Shown: positions 30,925 through 40,591, counted from the stretch's first letter. The stretch is DNA of 64,000 nucleotides from Prevotellaceae bacterium (GCA_029219385.1 JAQXTH010000006.1:16903-80902); one strand, 5' to 3'. Made by a program: numbers and translations. Notes: generated by a model from the sequence alone, not told the origin.

Positions 30925-32913
30925 ATGTCTAACAAGGTAGTAAATAGTTTTTGTTTGTTTCTGCTGTTGCCGGTCTATGCTCTTTCTGTCTTTGGGCAGG
31001 TCGACACAACTTTGGCTCGAAAGCAGCTAAAGGAAGTGGTCGTGAAGAAAAGGCAGAGTGGAAACCTTCTTAAGTCTGCGACACCGCGACAGAATGTTTC
31101 TCACGATGAAATGGAGCAAATTGGCGCAATCAACGTGAGCGAGGCTATAAAACACATGGCTGGAGTGACCTTGCGCGACTATGGTGGCGCGGGTGGAATG
31201 AAGACGGTGAGCATTCGTGGACTTGGGGCGCAATTCACTGCTGTCAATTATGACGGAGTGGCTGTGAGCGACATTCAAAACGGTCAGATTGATTTGCAAA
31301 GATACACTCTCAGCGGCATTGGCAACGTGTCGCTGCAAATAGGTGATGGAACCGATATTTTTTCGTCTGCGCGCAATGCGGCCCTCCCTTCCTTGATAGA
31401 AATCAATACGTCTTTACCGACCGACCAAAATCCACATCTTCTTGCCCAAACAACTATTGGCGCGTGGGGCTACACGGCTCCGTCTGTGAAGTTTGACAAA
31501 TCTTTTGGAAAACTGTCACTCTCATTGGTGGCAGACTATGTTTATGCCGAAAACGACTATCCCTTTACGGTCTATAATGTTTCCGAGCGCATTCACAAGC
31601 GCCGCGTTCACTCTTTGATGAATCAAGGGCATGGCGAGGCAACGCTTGGTTATCGTTTCAACGACAGCCATTATCTCTCGTTGAAAGCATACTATTATGA
31701 CAACGACCGTCAATTGCCGGGCATAGTGAGATACTATACTTCTGAGAGCGAGCAAAACCTAAGGGAACGCAACGCTTTTTCGCAGTTGCAGTATAGGGGC
31801 AGACTGTCGCGCAAGGTGAGTCTCAAGAGCGCGGCCAAATGGAATTGGGCTTCGTCTGACTATAAGGATTTGCTCTATACAAATCGCATTATGGACGCTC
31901 GCTATTTCCAACGAGAGGGTTATCTCACAAATGCGTTGCTATGGTCTCCCTTGCGCGACATTTCTTTGTCGGCGGCATCTGACTATATTTATAATTCGCT
32001 CAACAGCCGTTCTAAGACATCGGTTAATCAGCGTCCTGTGCGCAACACGTTTCTCAATACTGTTTCTGCTCGCTGGAACCGCGACAATTTGTCGGCGAGT
32101 GTGAGGTTGCTTCACTCTGTCTACCTTAATGATACACACATTGGAGAAAGTGGGCGCAATTATCGTCGTTTTACTCCTTCGGCAGCATTGTCTTTCAAGC
32201 CCACGCGAGAAATAAATGTGAGAATGTCATGGAAGAAGATTTTCAGAATGCCATCGTTTAGCGACCTCTATTATTATCATTTGGGCACAAAAGATCTTAA
32301 ACCGGAGCAAACCACGCAATATAATGTCGGTGTAACACTAAATCATCGCTTTTCACCGCGGTTTGAGGCAGAGGCTACGGTCGATGGCTATCTAAACAAG
32401 GTGAGAGACAAGATTGTCTCTGTTCCTGTCAATTTATTTGTGTGGCAGAATATCAACGCCGCCAAGGTGACGGTGAAAGGACTTGATTTCACTGCTGCGA
32501 TGAGATATGCCGTCAATAGACATCACAGCGTTAAGCTTAGGGGTCACTATTCTTTCCAACAAGCAGTAGACCGTTCGAGTGTCGGCTCTGCGTCATACGA
32601 CAAGCAGATTGCTTATATGCCTCGCCATACTTTCAGCTTTGTTGCTACATGGGAAAATCCATGGGTTGGACTTTCTGTTGATGCCGATGGTCAAAGCCGA
32701 CGTTGGGCAACCAATTCCCATGCTGTCGATACAGACATAAGCGGATATGCAGAGTTTGGCGCAACTCTGTTTCGCAAGTTTTCTCTCGGCAATCGACAAA
32801 CTTTAAATGTGTCGTTCTCTCTTACCAATATCTTTAATAAGCAATACGAAGTAGTGGCCCACTATCCAATGCCAGGTCGCGGGTGGCGAACTTCACTTTC
32901 GTATTCTTTTTAG
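30925..32913 (+). CDS. btuB: TonB-dependent outer-membrane receptor, probable BtuB-type
   Basis: Signal peptide, plug domain (LKEVVVKKRQ..., INVSEAIKHMAGVTLRDYGGAGGMKTVSIRGLGAQFTAVNYDGVAVSD), 22-strand barrel pattern ending ...RGWRTSLSYSF; immediately upstream of a B12 riboswitch operon. Confidence 0.75.
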   Translation: MSNKVVNSFCLFLLLPVYALSVFGQVDTTLARKQLKEVVVKKRQSGNLLKSATPRQNVSHDEMEQIGAINVSEAIKHMAGVTLRDYGGAGGMKTVSIRGLGAQFTAVNYDGVAVSDIQNGQIDLQRYTLSGIGNVSLQIGDGTDIFSSARNAALPSLIEINTSLPTDQNPHLLAQTTIGAWGYTAPSVKFDKSFGKLSLSLVADYVYAENDYPFTVYNVSERIHKRRVHSLMNQGHGEATLGYRFNDSHYLSLKAYYYDNDRQLPGIVRYYTSESEQNLRERNAFSQLQYRGRLSRKVSLKSAAKWNWASSDYKDLLYTNRIMDARYFQREGYLTNALLWSPLRDISLSAASDYIYNSLNSRSKTSVNQRPVRNTFLNTVSARWNRDNLSASVRLLHSVYLNDTHIGESGRNYRRFTPSAALSFKPTREINVRMSWKKIFRMPSFSDLYYYHLGTKDLKPEQTTQYNVGVTLNHRFSPRFEAEATVDGYLNKVRDKIVSVPVNLFVWQNINAAKVTVKGLDFTAAMRYAVNRHHSVKLRGHYSFQQAVDRSSVGSASYDKQIAYMPRHTFSFVATWENPWVGLSVDADGQSRRWATNSHAVDTDISGYAEFGATLFRKFSLGNRQTLNVSFSLTNIFNKQYEVVAHYPMPGRGWRTSLSYSF

Positions 32914-33027
32914 TTTAGGTGGAAATTTATATAACTCAACTTTAATGACATTAAAAGGATTTGTTTTGTTTTTAAGACGTAACGCAGAAAAATCGACTTA
33001 TTTGTGTCTCTTTCAAAAATAAATACA

Positions 33028-33035
33028 TACTTTTG
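33028..33035 (+). promoter_or_regulatory. -7 element (TACTTTTG) of the riboswitch transcript
   Basis: TACTTTTG immediately 5' of the riboswitch. Confidence 0.45.
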
Positions 33036-33040
33036 CAGTC

Positions 33041-33212
33041 GCAAAGGTACTCCGTTGGGAGTTTAACAGGGAATTCGGTTAGAATCCGAAGCAGTACTCG
33101 CTGCTGTATGTTCCATTGTGTGAGGTGCATAGAAAGCCACTGACTGCAAGCACGGCTTGCAATGGTTGGGAAGGCGCACCGAGCGGGACGAGCCAGAAGA
33201 CCTGCCTTTTGC
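33041..33212 (+). ncRNA. Cobalamin (B12) riboswitch
   Basis: AACAGGGAATTCGGTTAGAATCCGAAGCAGTACTCGCTGCTGTATG ... GCCACTG ... TGGGAAGGCGCACCGAGCGGGACGAGCCAGAAGACCTGCC matches conserved cobalamin riboswitch blocks. Confidence 0.95.
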
Positions 33213-33396
33213 CTCGACAATTTTGAAGTCTGCGAGTGTCGGACGGATAAAAACAAATGCTTGTAAAGCAAGTCGCGCTTTCGTCAACGGTGGGGACGGA
33301 AGAGTTTCTCGTGTGTTTTAACAAAAAACACGCGGGCGACGTGGTATGATTATATACATAATGTAATAACGTAATATTATCAAAAACAAAAACATC

Positions 33397-34479
33397 ATGA
33401 AAAATCTTTGGAAATTTGCGCTGCTCTTTGCCGGCGCACTCACTTTCACCGCTTGTAGCGACGAAGACAAAAATCCCAATCCTGACCCTGACCCCGTTGT
33501 GACAGTCACCGGTGTCTATGTACTCAGCGAAGGCAATTATAACAACAACATTGCCGGAGACCTTACACTTTATAATCCCGAGACAAAAGAAGTCTCAAAC
33601 GGTTTGTTCAAATCAGTGAACGAACGTGCATTGAGTGGCACGTCAAACGACGGTGTTGTCTATGGCTCTAAACTTTATATTGCCAACACCGATGAGAATA
33701 TCATAGAAGTGTGTGACGCAAAAACAGCTCGTTCCATCGGAAAAATCAATCTTAATGGTGCACGTTGCATTGAGCCTTACGACGGCAAAATCTATGTCAC
33801 CTCATTTACCGGCGCAAAGGTGGCTAAGATAGACACCACGTCGCTTGCTGTTGAGGCAACGGCAGAGGTTGGTGACAATCCCGAGGGGCTCGTCATTGCC
33901 AACAACAAACTCTATGTGGCTAATTCCGGTTACGGCATGGGTAACACGGTTACAAAAATCAATCTCGCTAATTTTGAGGTTGAGGCAACCCTCACCGTTC
34001 CTACCAATCCTGTAGACTTGTTTGCCGAAGGAAATGAACTTTTCTTGCTTTCATCGGGCAAATACAAGGCAGACTATAGCGGCTATGAAGAAAATCCTGC
34101 CATCTATGCGATGACTGCCGATGGAGTTACAACCAAGATCTGCGATGCTACCATTGCTGCTATCGGAGGTGGAAAAATCTATCTTGTCGACAACAATTAT
34201 TATTCCACCACCGGCATTGGCTATCAGGTTTATGACATTGCCACAAAGCAGGTTGGTGCCTGGGAACTTGAAGAAAAACCGTTCTCGCCCTATGCCATAG
34301 GCGTTAATCCCTCAAACGGTGATATATATGTCACATCACACAATTCTATTGATTATGGAACCGGCGTTCTTTATCCTGATTATAGTGGCAACGGCTATAC
34401 CTTGCGTTTCGATAAAGACAACAAGAAACTCGATCGCTTCAATATTGGAGTGAATGCCGGCACTGTAATATTTTTCTAA
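33397..34479 (+). CDS. btuG: BtuG-like surface lipoprotein (DUF5074 / YVTN-type beta-propeller)
   Basis: Lipobox LTFTACSDED; repeated propeller blades (VYGSKLYIANTDENIIEVCDAKT, PEGLVIANNKLYVANSGYG); directly downstream of the B12 riboswitch. Confidence 0.8.
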   Translation: MKNLWKFALLFAGALTFTACSDEDKNPNPDPDPVVTVTGVYVLSEGNYNNNIAGDLTLYNPETKEVSNGLFKSVNERALSGTSNDGVVYGSKLYIANTDENIIEVCDAKTARSIGKINLNGARCIEPYDGKIYVTSFTGAKVAKIDTTSLAVEATAEVGDNPEGLVIANNKLYVANSGYGMGNTVTKINLANFEVEATLTVPTNPVDLFAEGNELFLLSSGKYKADYSGYEENPAIYAMTADGVTTKICDATIAAIGGGKIYLVDNNYYSTTGIGYQVYDIATKQVGAWELEEKPFSPYAIGVNPSNGDIYVTSHNSIDYGTGVLYPDYSGNGYTLRFDKDNKKLDRFNIGVNAGTVIFF

Positions 34480-34489
34480 AAACTCTTGA

Positions 34490-35632
34490 TTGCCTATAAA
34501 GATGTTACTGAGACTGACACATATTGCTTTTGTTGCGGTGTTGCTTGCTGCCCTTGTTTCGTGTGAAAACAATTCTGCGATAAAACGCAAGGGTGGCGAT
34601 ACGCTCGACATACAATATTCCCGATTGCTCACCATTGAGCGTTGCGAGGGTTATAAACTCGTGACGGTGGCCGATCCCTGGAAAGAAAACGCTGTGCTTC
34701 ATCGCTATGCTCTTGTCGAAAGAAATAGCGCAATTCCATCGGGACTTGACGCAGATGTCACGGTTTTGAGAGTGCCGCTCAAAAAAATATGTGTCAGCAC
34801 CTCGGTGCATGTGAATGTCTTCAAACAACTCAATGCGCTTGAGAATGTTGCTTCTGTCTGCGACACGGAATATATATTGGATAGTCTCGTGCTCGCTCGT
34901 GTGAAAAATGGCATTATTGGCAATGCGGGCAGCAGCATGAACCCCAACATAGAACAAATAATTGCCTTCGATACCGATGCTTTGCTCATGTCTCCTTTCA
35001 AGGGTACGAGTTATGGCTTGCTCGAGAAAACGGGCTTGCCTATCGTGGAGTGTGCTGACTATATGGAGACATCGGCGCTGGGCAGGGCCGAATGGATAAA
35101 GTTTTATGGTATGCTTGTGGGCAAAGAAAGCCAATCCATCGAGTATTTTAATGGAGTGAGAGACCGTTATCTGAAACTCAAGACTGCTGCTGCAAAGGCT
35201 GCCCAACGGCCACGTTTGCTTGTCGATATGCTCAATGGCTCTACTTGGTTTCAGCCCGGTGGCAACAGCATCTATGGGGCGATGTTCAGAGATGCGGCGG
35301 CCGACTATTCCATGGGGTGCAAAGATGTGAGTGGCACTCAGGCCTTGTCGCTGGAAAGCGTGATGAAGCAATCGCTCGATGCCGACGTGTGGCTTATCAA
35401 ATATGGTCGCACACAAGACTATACCTATCATTCGCTGGCAGGGCAAAACAAGGCTTACACTCGCTTTAAGGCATATAAGACACACAAAATATTTGCTTGC
35501 AACACATTCAAGACTGCCTATTACGATGAGGTTCCATTTCGTCCCGACCTTTTGTTGGCCGATCTTGTAGAGATATTCCACCCCGGCCTGCTGCCCAATC
35601 ATAAACTCAACTATTATTTACCACTCGATTGA
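34490..35632 (+). CDS. btuF: ABC transporter substrate-binding lipoprotein, BtuF/FecB-type
   Basis: Lipobox-like LLAALVSCENN; VLRVPLKKICVSTSVHVNVFKQLNALENVASVCDTEYI; ...YYDEVPFRPDLLLADLVEIFHPGL. Confidence 0.85.
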   Translation: MPIKMLLRLTHIAFVAVLLAALVSCENNSAIKRKGGDTLDIQYSRLLTIERCEGYKLVTVADPWKENAVLHRYALVERNSAIPSGLDADVTVLRVPLKKICVSTSVHVNVFKQLNALENVASVCDTEYILDSLVLARVKNGIIGNAGSSMNPNIEQIIAFDTDALLMSPFKGTSYGLLEKTGLPIVECADYMETSALGRAEWIKFYGMLVGKESQSIEYFNGVRDRYLKLKTAAAKAAQRPRLLVDMLNGSTWFQPGGNSIYGAMFRDAAADYSMGCKDVSGTQALSLESVMKQSLDADVWLIKYGRTQDYTYHSLAGQNKAYTRFKAYKTHKIFACNTFKTAYYDEVPFRPDLLLADLVEIFHPGLLPNHKLNYYLPLD

Positions 35633-36651
35633 CTAAAAACACCATGAGACAGACTTCTTTGCTGATTACCGTTTCTCTCTTTTTGTTGTTTATTCTTGTT
35701 TTCCTAAACTTATTTAGCGGTTCGGTGTCTTTTTCGATGGCCGATGTCGTGGCTGCCCTTACGGGTGGTGAAACGAGCGACACGGTGAGGTTTATCGTTG
35801 TGGAGTCGCGTCTGCCCCAGGCGGTCACGGCAATGTTGAGTGGGGCGGCATTGGCCGTGAGCGGACTGATGATGCAGACCGTGTTTCAAAATCCGTTGGC
35901 AGACCCCTCGATTTTGGGTGTCAACAGTGGGGCGAGCCTTGGTGTGGCTGTTGTGATGTTGCTTTTGGGAGGTAGTGTGTTAACCGCCGGCAGTGTGGCC
36001 GGTGGTTTTTTGCTTATTGTGCTGGCGGCTTTTTCCGGGGCGTTGCTCATAATAGTTTTGTTGTTGGTGTTTGCCAATCATGTGAGGAGCAACACCACGT
36101 TGCTGATTGTCGGCATAATGGTGAGTTATGTCACCTCGTCGGCCATTTCGTTGCTCAACTACTATGCCACCGAACAAGGGGTGCACAGTTATGTGATGTG
36201 GGGCTTAGGCAATTTTGGGGGTGTAAATCTCAAGGTGCTTCCATATTTCTCTGTTGTTGTGGTGGGTTGCATAGTGTTGGGTGTTTCGCTTATAAAACCG
36301 TTGAATGCCCTTTTGCTCGGCAATCGTTATGCTGAAAATCTTGGTGTTGACGTAAGGCGCACTCGCTCGTTGATGTTGTTTGTAACCGGCATGGTTTCGG
36401 CTGTTGTCACGGCGTTTTGCGGTCCGGTTTCGTTTGTGGGACTTGCCGTGCCTCATATTGCACGTTTGTTGAGTCGGTCGGCCAATCATCTTGTTCTTGT
36501 GCCGCTCACATTGTTGATTGGTGCCGATTTGGGCTTGGCTTGCAACCGCATTTGCTCTTTGCCGTCAGATGGCACTCTGATTCCTCTCAACGTGATAACA
36601 CCCTTGTTTGGAGTGCCGGTGATACTCTATGTCTTGTTGCGGCGCAGATAG
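35629..36651 (+). CDS. btuC: FecCD/BtuC-type ABC transporter permease
   Basis: LSGAALAVSGLMMQTVFQNPLADPSILGVNSGASLGVAVVML; FCGPVSFVGLAVPHIARLL; GTLIPLNVITPLFGVPVILYVLL. Confidence 0.93.
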   Translation: MTKNTMRQTSLLITVSLFLLFILVFLNLFSGSVSFSMADVVAALTGGETSDTVRFIVVESRLPQAVTAMLSGAALAVSGLMMQTVFQNPLADPSILGVNSGASLGVAVVMLLLGGSVLTAGSVAGGFLLIVLAAFSGALLIIVLLLVFANHVRSNTTLLIVGIMVSYVTSSAISLLNYYATEQGVHSYVMWGLGNFGGVNLKVLPYFSVVVVGCIVLGVSLIKPLNALLLGNRYAENLGVDVRRTRSLMLFVTGMVSAVVTAFCGPVSFVGLAVPHIARLLSRSANHLVLVPLTLLIGADLGLACNRICSLPSDGTLIPLNVITPLFGVPVILYVLLRRR

Positions 36652-36733
36652 GCCGAAACAGACAACAACGGTCGACTTTTTGCTGCTGAAAGATAGAAAA
36701 TTGTATTAAAATTTCATTCAATCAAATAAAAAA

Positions 36734-36850
36734 GATTATCTTTGCGACAGAGACGCGAAAATAGGCTGCATCTCGGCAGAGAAATCGGTAAACCGTTTCT
36801 CTGCGCTCGATTTGCACTATCTTTGCGAACAAAGACGCGAAAATAGGCTT
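36734..36850 (+). repeat. Tandemly duplicated promoter/leader segment
   Basis: GATTATCTTTGCGACAGAGACGCGAAAATAGGCT (36734-36767) and CACTATCTTTGCGAACAAAGACGCGAAAATAGGCTT (36815-36850), each containing TATCTTTG. Confidence 0.75.
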
Positions 36851-36893
36851 ATGCCGACATAGACGGATAATTATCTTAAAACATATAAATATT

Positions 36894-37808
36894 ATGAAAC
36901 CAACACTTTTTCTTCTCGCAGCAGGAATGGGCAGTCGATATGGTGGTCTCAAACAGTTAGACACCCTCGGCCCTCATGGTGAAACCATCATGGACTATTC
37001 TATCTATGATGCAATCAAGGCCGGATTTGGCAAAATAGTATGGGTAATTCGCAAGGATTTTGAGGAGCAGTTCCGCAAACAGGTGCTTGCCAAGTATGAA
37101 GGTCATGTTCCCTGTGAACTTTGTTTTCAGGCTCTCGACGCACTGCCCGAGGGCTTTACCGTGCCCGAAGGACGCCAAAAACCCTGGGGAACCAATCATG
37201 CTGTGATGATGGGCAAGGATGTTGTTAAAGAACCGTTTGCTGTGCTCAACTGCGACGACTTCTACGACAGAGATGCTTTTATGGTTTTGGGAAAATTCCT
37301 CAGCGAATTGCCCGAGGGTAGCACCGGCAAATATGCCATGGTGGGTTTCCGTGTAGACAACACTTTGAGCGACAGTGGAACAGTGAGCCGTGGTATTTGC
37401 GAATACGACCCTGCAACACACCACCTCACCTCGGTTGTGGAACGCACCAAAATTGAACGCCACGATGGCATCGTGCAATATCTTGATGAAGAGGGCAACT
37501 GGGTAAGCATTCCCGACACCACTCCTGTCAGCATGAATTTCTGGGGTTTCACTCCCGACTATTTCCAACACAGCGAGGAATATTTCAAGGTTTTCCTTTC
37601 CGATCCCAAAAATCAGGAAAATCTCAAGAGCGAATTTTTCATTCCTCTTATGGTTGACCACCTCATCAAAACCGGCAAGGCAACTTGTGAAGTGCTCGAC
37701 ACCACTTCAAAGTGGTTTGGCGTGACATATCCCGAAGACCGTCCGGGCGTGGTTGAGAAATTTGCCAAACTTGCCGAGATTGGTCAATATCCCGAAAAGA
37801 TGTTCTAA
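36894..37808 (+). CDS. Nucleotidyltransferase (NTP_transferase fold, sugar-phosphate type)
   Basis: TLFLLAAGMGSRYGGLKQLDTLGPHGETIMDYSIYDA; VLNCDDFYDRDAF. Confidence 0.88.
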   Translation: MKPTLFLLAAGMGSRYGGLKQLDTLGPHGETIMDYSIYDAIKAGFGKIVWVIRKDFEEQFRKQVLAKYEGHVPCELCFQALDALPEGFTVPEGRQKPWGTNHAVMMGKDVVKEPFAVLNCDDFYDRDAFMVLGKFLSELPEGSTGKYAMVGFRVDNTLSDSGTVSRGICEYDPATHHLTSVVERTKIERHDGIVQYLDEEGNWVSIPDTTPVSMNFWGFTPDYFQHSEEYFKVFLSDPKNQENLKSEFFIPLMVDHLIKTGKATCEVLDTTSKWFGVTYPEDRPGVVEKFAKLAEIGQYPEKMF

Positions 37809-37827
37809 TTTTTTTTCATGTAATTAT

Positions 37828-37868
37828 AAGGGTCTGTTGCTCCTATAGGGGTGGCAGGCCCTTTTTTT
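37828..37868 (+). terminator. Terminator after the nucleotidyltransferase gene
   Basis: AAGGGTCTG...CAGGCCCTTTTTTT stem (one G-U-type mismatch) with T-run. Confidence 0.7.
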
Positions 37869-37890
37869 GGGGAAAAATGTCGCAGAATTT

Positions 37891-37989
37891 TATAGTTCTC
37901 TAACTTAGCGAACTAAAGCACCCTAAGTTAGCGTGCTATAACACCTTAAACTAAGAAACTATAGCACCCTAATTTAGGGAACTATAATT
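37891..37989. repeat. Mosaic palindromic repeat, copy 2
   Basis: ATAGTTCTCTAACTTAGCGAACTAAAGCACCCTAAGTTAGCGTGCTATAACACCTTAAACTAAGAAACTATAGCACCCTAATTTAGGGAACTATAAT; about 8 mismatches over 97 nt to copy 1 by eye. Confidence 0.9.
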
Positions 37990-37996
37990 CTCTTTT

Positions 37997-38024
37997 AAAA
38001 AAACGACCAAAAGGTCGTTTTTTT
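37997..38024 (-). terminator. Terminator downstream of manA
   Basis: AAAAAAACGACC-AAAA-GGTCGTTTTTTT. Confidence 0.85.
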
Positions 38025-38051
38025 GGGGTGTATGCTCTTGGAAGAAAGGGA

Positions 38052-39113
38052 TTATCTGCTTGTGAGATGAAAGAAGCGGTTAATTTTGTTGGCAATGCTC
38101 GTGTCAAGATTGTCGATAAATGTTTCTAAAATCTTTACTTTGCCATCAATGGGCACAATGTCGTAGTCAGCAAGTTCTGCAGGAATGAGACAACTGTTTC
38201 CCTCTCTTAAAGTGGTGGGGGTAGGATTGTTGCCCATGCGCGGTTTTATGGTGCAAGTGCCACTCAGACACACAGTGATGACAAACGAGTCATATTTTAT
38301 CATGTTGCGGTGAAAAGACTTCTCCACGTCTATCACCCTGATGTTGAAAAACGGGCTTTTTATCACCGGTACAGCCTTTTGTGTCTTTTCCATATAGTGC
38401 ACACGATAATCATCGAGCACTTCATAGTCGATAGCTTCTTTTGCCTTGTCTATGTGCAATTCTCTTGGCTCTCCATTGATGTCTTTGCGGTTATAGTCAA
38501 AAATGCGATAGGTGAGGTCGCTGCTTTGCTGCACTTCAACCAACAGAATGCCGCCACAAATGGCATGCACCCTGCCCGACGGAATATAAAACACATCGCC
38601 CGTTTTCACTTCGTGGCGTGCCAAAACATCGCAAATGCTGCCGTCTTTGGTGCGGCAGGCAAACTCGTAGGGGGTGATATGCTCTTTGAAGCCCACAAAG
38701 AGGCTTGCGCCTGGTTCGGCATCAATTACATACCACATTTCGGTCTTGCCCCTTTTTCCGTGATGTTTCATGGCCATTTCATCGTTGGGATGCACCTGTA
38801 TGCTGAGGTCGTGGCGTGCGTCGATAAATTTCACCAACAAGGGCATTTCCCGCCCATACTTCTCAACCACGGATTTGCCAAGTATGCGTTCTCCGAATTG
38901 TTCGATGATTTCAGTGATTTTTGTTCCCCTATATTGGCCGTTGCTTATAATGCCGGGTCGTTCGTCAATGGCACTCACTTCCCAACTTTCGCCAATGGGT
39001 CGTTTGTCATCTTCGAGACCTTTCCATGCTTTGAGGCGCGACCCGCCCCAAACCACTTCTTTCATGTTGGGTTCAAACAAGAGGGGGTATAGTGTTATGT
39101 CTTTTGTTTCCAT
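38052..39113 (-). CDS. manA: Class I mannose-6-phosphate isomerase
   Basis: LLFEPNMKEVVWGGSRLKAW; LSIQVHPNDEMAMKHHGKRGKTEMWYVIDAEPGA; GDVFYIPSGRVHAICGG. Confidence 0.95.
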   Translation of the reverse strand: METKDITLYPLLFEPNMKEVVWGGSRLKAWKGLEDDKRPIGESWEVSAIDERPGIISNGQYRGTKITEIIEQFGERILGKSVVEKYGREMPLLVKFIDARHDLSIQVHPNDEMAMKHHGKRGKTEMWYVIDAEPGASLFVGFKEHITPYEFACRTKDGSICDVLARHEVKTGDVFYIPSGRVHAICGGILLVEVQQSSDLTYRIFDYNRKDINGEPRELHIDKAKEAIDYEVLDDYRVHYMEKTQKAVPVIKSPFFNIRVIDVEKSFHRNMIKYDSFVITVCLSGTCTIKPRMGNNPTPTTLREGNSCLIPAELADYDIVPIDGKVKILETFIDNLDTSIANKINRFFHLTSR

Positions 39114-39137
39114 CTGAGAGGTGGAGTGTGGATTGCC

Positions 39138-40217
39138 TTACATTATGTCATCGCCAAACTTCAGTTTTGCATCATTCATTATTCGCCTCACGAGGGCAGG
39201 ATCGTCTTTTTTGCAAATCATCAGCATTTTGTCGTTTTCTACCACGATATATCCCTCCAGCCCTTGTGCCACGACCACTTTGTCAGACGAAGAATAGAAG
39301 AGGTTCTCCTTGCAGTCGTAGAGCAGGTTGCGCGAACCGAGTGCAACGTTTTTGTGAGCGTCTTTTTGGTGAAGGTCATAATAGTTTTTCCATGTGCCTA
39401 CATCTGCCCAACCAAAGTCGCAGGGAGAGATGTAGACATTTTCGGCATGTTCTAAGATTAGCATATCAATAGATTGAAACCTTATGCGCGCATATTGTTC
39501 TTCCATCACGCGACTCGCGTCTTCAACCACAATCGAACCGTTTACGAGAGCTGCCATCTTTTTCACATAGGGATAGTCTTCTTCCATTGCACGGAGCATG
39601 GTGTTTACTTTCCAGATAAAAATGCCGGTGTTCCAATAAAACTCACCGCTGTCGCAGAATATGCGTGCAAAGTCGATGTTGGGCTTCTCCGTGAAACTTT
39701 TCAGTTTCATAAATCCATCGATATTTTCTTCGCCTATTTGCAGATAGCCATAACTTGTGGCAGGGCGTGTGGGCTTGATGCCAACGGCCACGAAATTGCC
39801 CGTTTCATCGACAAATTTCAGTCCTCGCGCCATTTGGTTTTCAAACGACACAACATCATATATAATCTGGTCGGCAGGTGCGGAAATAACGTTGGCTTCG
39901 GGGTTGCGCCCAACAATGTGCATGAGGGTGAGAGCCGTGGCAGGCACGGTGTTGATTTGCAGAGGCTCGGCAATGATATGCTTGGGGTCAACTTCGGGCA
40001 GTTGTGCGCAGACGAGTTCTGTGTATTCTTTATAAGTGCTGATATATATATTTTCGGGCGGCACAAGTTTTGAATACCTGTCGTAGGTCATTTGAAGCAT
40101 AGTGCGCCCCATGGCAAAAAGGTCGAGGAACTGTTTTGGCTTTTTCGACAGACTGATAGGCCAAAGTTTCGAACCTATACCTCCCGCCAAAATAATGCAG
40201 AAATTGTTTTTGTTCAT
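39138..40217 (-). CDS. manC: Mannose-1-phosphate guanylyltransferase
   Basis: NNFCIILAGGIGSKLWPISLSKKPKQFLDL; APADQIIYD; FTEKPN; FGWADVGTWKNYYDL. Start at M 40217. Confidence 0.94.
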   Translation of the reverse strand: MNKNNFCIILAGGIGSKLWPISLSKKPKQFLDLFAMGRTMLQMTYDRYSKLVPPENIYISTYKEYTELVCAQLPEVDPKHIIAEPLQINTVPATALTLMHIVGRNPEANVISAPADQIIYDVVSFENQMARGLKFVDETGNFVAVGIKPTRPATSYGYLQIGEENIDGFMKLKSFTEKPNIDFARIFCDSGEFYWNTGIFIWKVNTMLRAMEEDYPYVKKMAALVNGSIVVEDASRVMEEQYARIRFQSIDMLILEHAENVYISPCDFGWADVGTWKNYYDLHQKDAHKNVALGSRNLLYDCKENLFYSSSDKVVVAQGLEGYIVVENDKMLMICKKDDPALVRRIMNDAKLKFGDDIM

Positions 40218-40452
40218 AACCAATGCGTTTAAGGGTTGTTGTTCTGTTTGCGTTGCTAAGTTAGGCATTTTTCCATAACCGCAAAGATTTTTTGTGCTAA
40301 AAAACGTAATGCCAAACAAAATTATGCAAACGTTATTTTCTTGTTTCTTTAAAAGGCAAGGACCTTTCATGCCTGTCTTTTCGAGCAGAGTGAAATATAA
40401 TAAGCGATTTGGGTCAAAACGAGACTATTTTGGCAAAAAAGTCTTCAAAAAA

Positions 40453-40484
40453 TTTGCCATATTAAAAATAAAGCCTTACCTTTG
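40453..40484 (+). promoter_or_regulatory. tRNA-Leu promoter
   Basis: TTTG (40453-40456), 20-nt spacer, TACCTTTG (40477-40484): close fit to the Bacteroidetes sigma-ABfr consensus. Confidence 0.7.
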
Positions 40485-40508
40485 CCGAGCATTTCGCACG
40501 ACTACCAA

Positions 40509-40590
40509 GCCCAGATGGCGGAATTGGTAGACGCGTTGGTCTCAAACACCAATGCCGCAAGGCGTGCCGGTTCGATCCCGGCTCTGGGTA
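40509..40590 (+). tRNA. tRNA-Leu (CAA)
   Basis: GCCCAGATGGCGGAATTGGTAGACGCG; anticodon arm TTGGT-CTCAAAC-ACCAA; T arm GCCGG-TTCGATC-CCGGC; acceptor TCTGGGT. Confidence 0.95.
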
Positions 40591-40591
40591 C

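Noticed and set aside
34505-35602. 365-aa minus-strand ORF antisense to btuF
   Set aside because: Shadow ORF opposite a well-supported lipoprotein CDS; no recognisable family or separate regulatory signals.
38310-39092. 260-aa plus-strand ORF within manA
   Set aside because: Opposite strand of a clear mannose-6-phosphate isomerase; composition looks like an antisense artefact.
40250-40275. Possible third copy of the mosaic repeat (GCTAAGTTAGGCA upstream of manC)
   Set aside because: Only the ~9-nt core matches; flanking units are absent, so chance similarity is likely.
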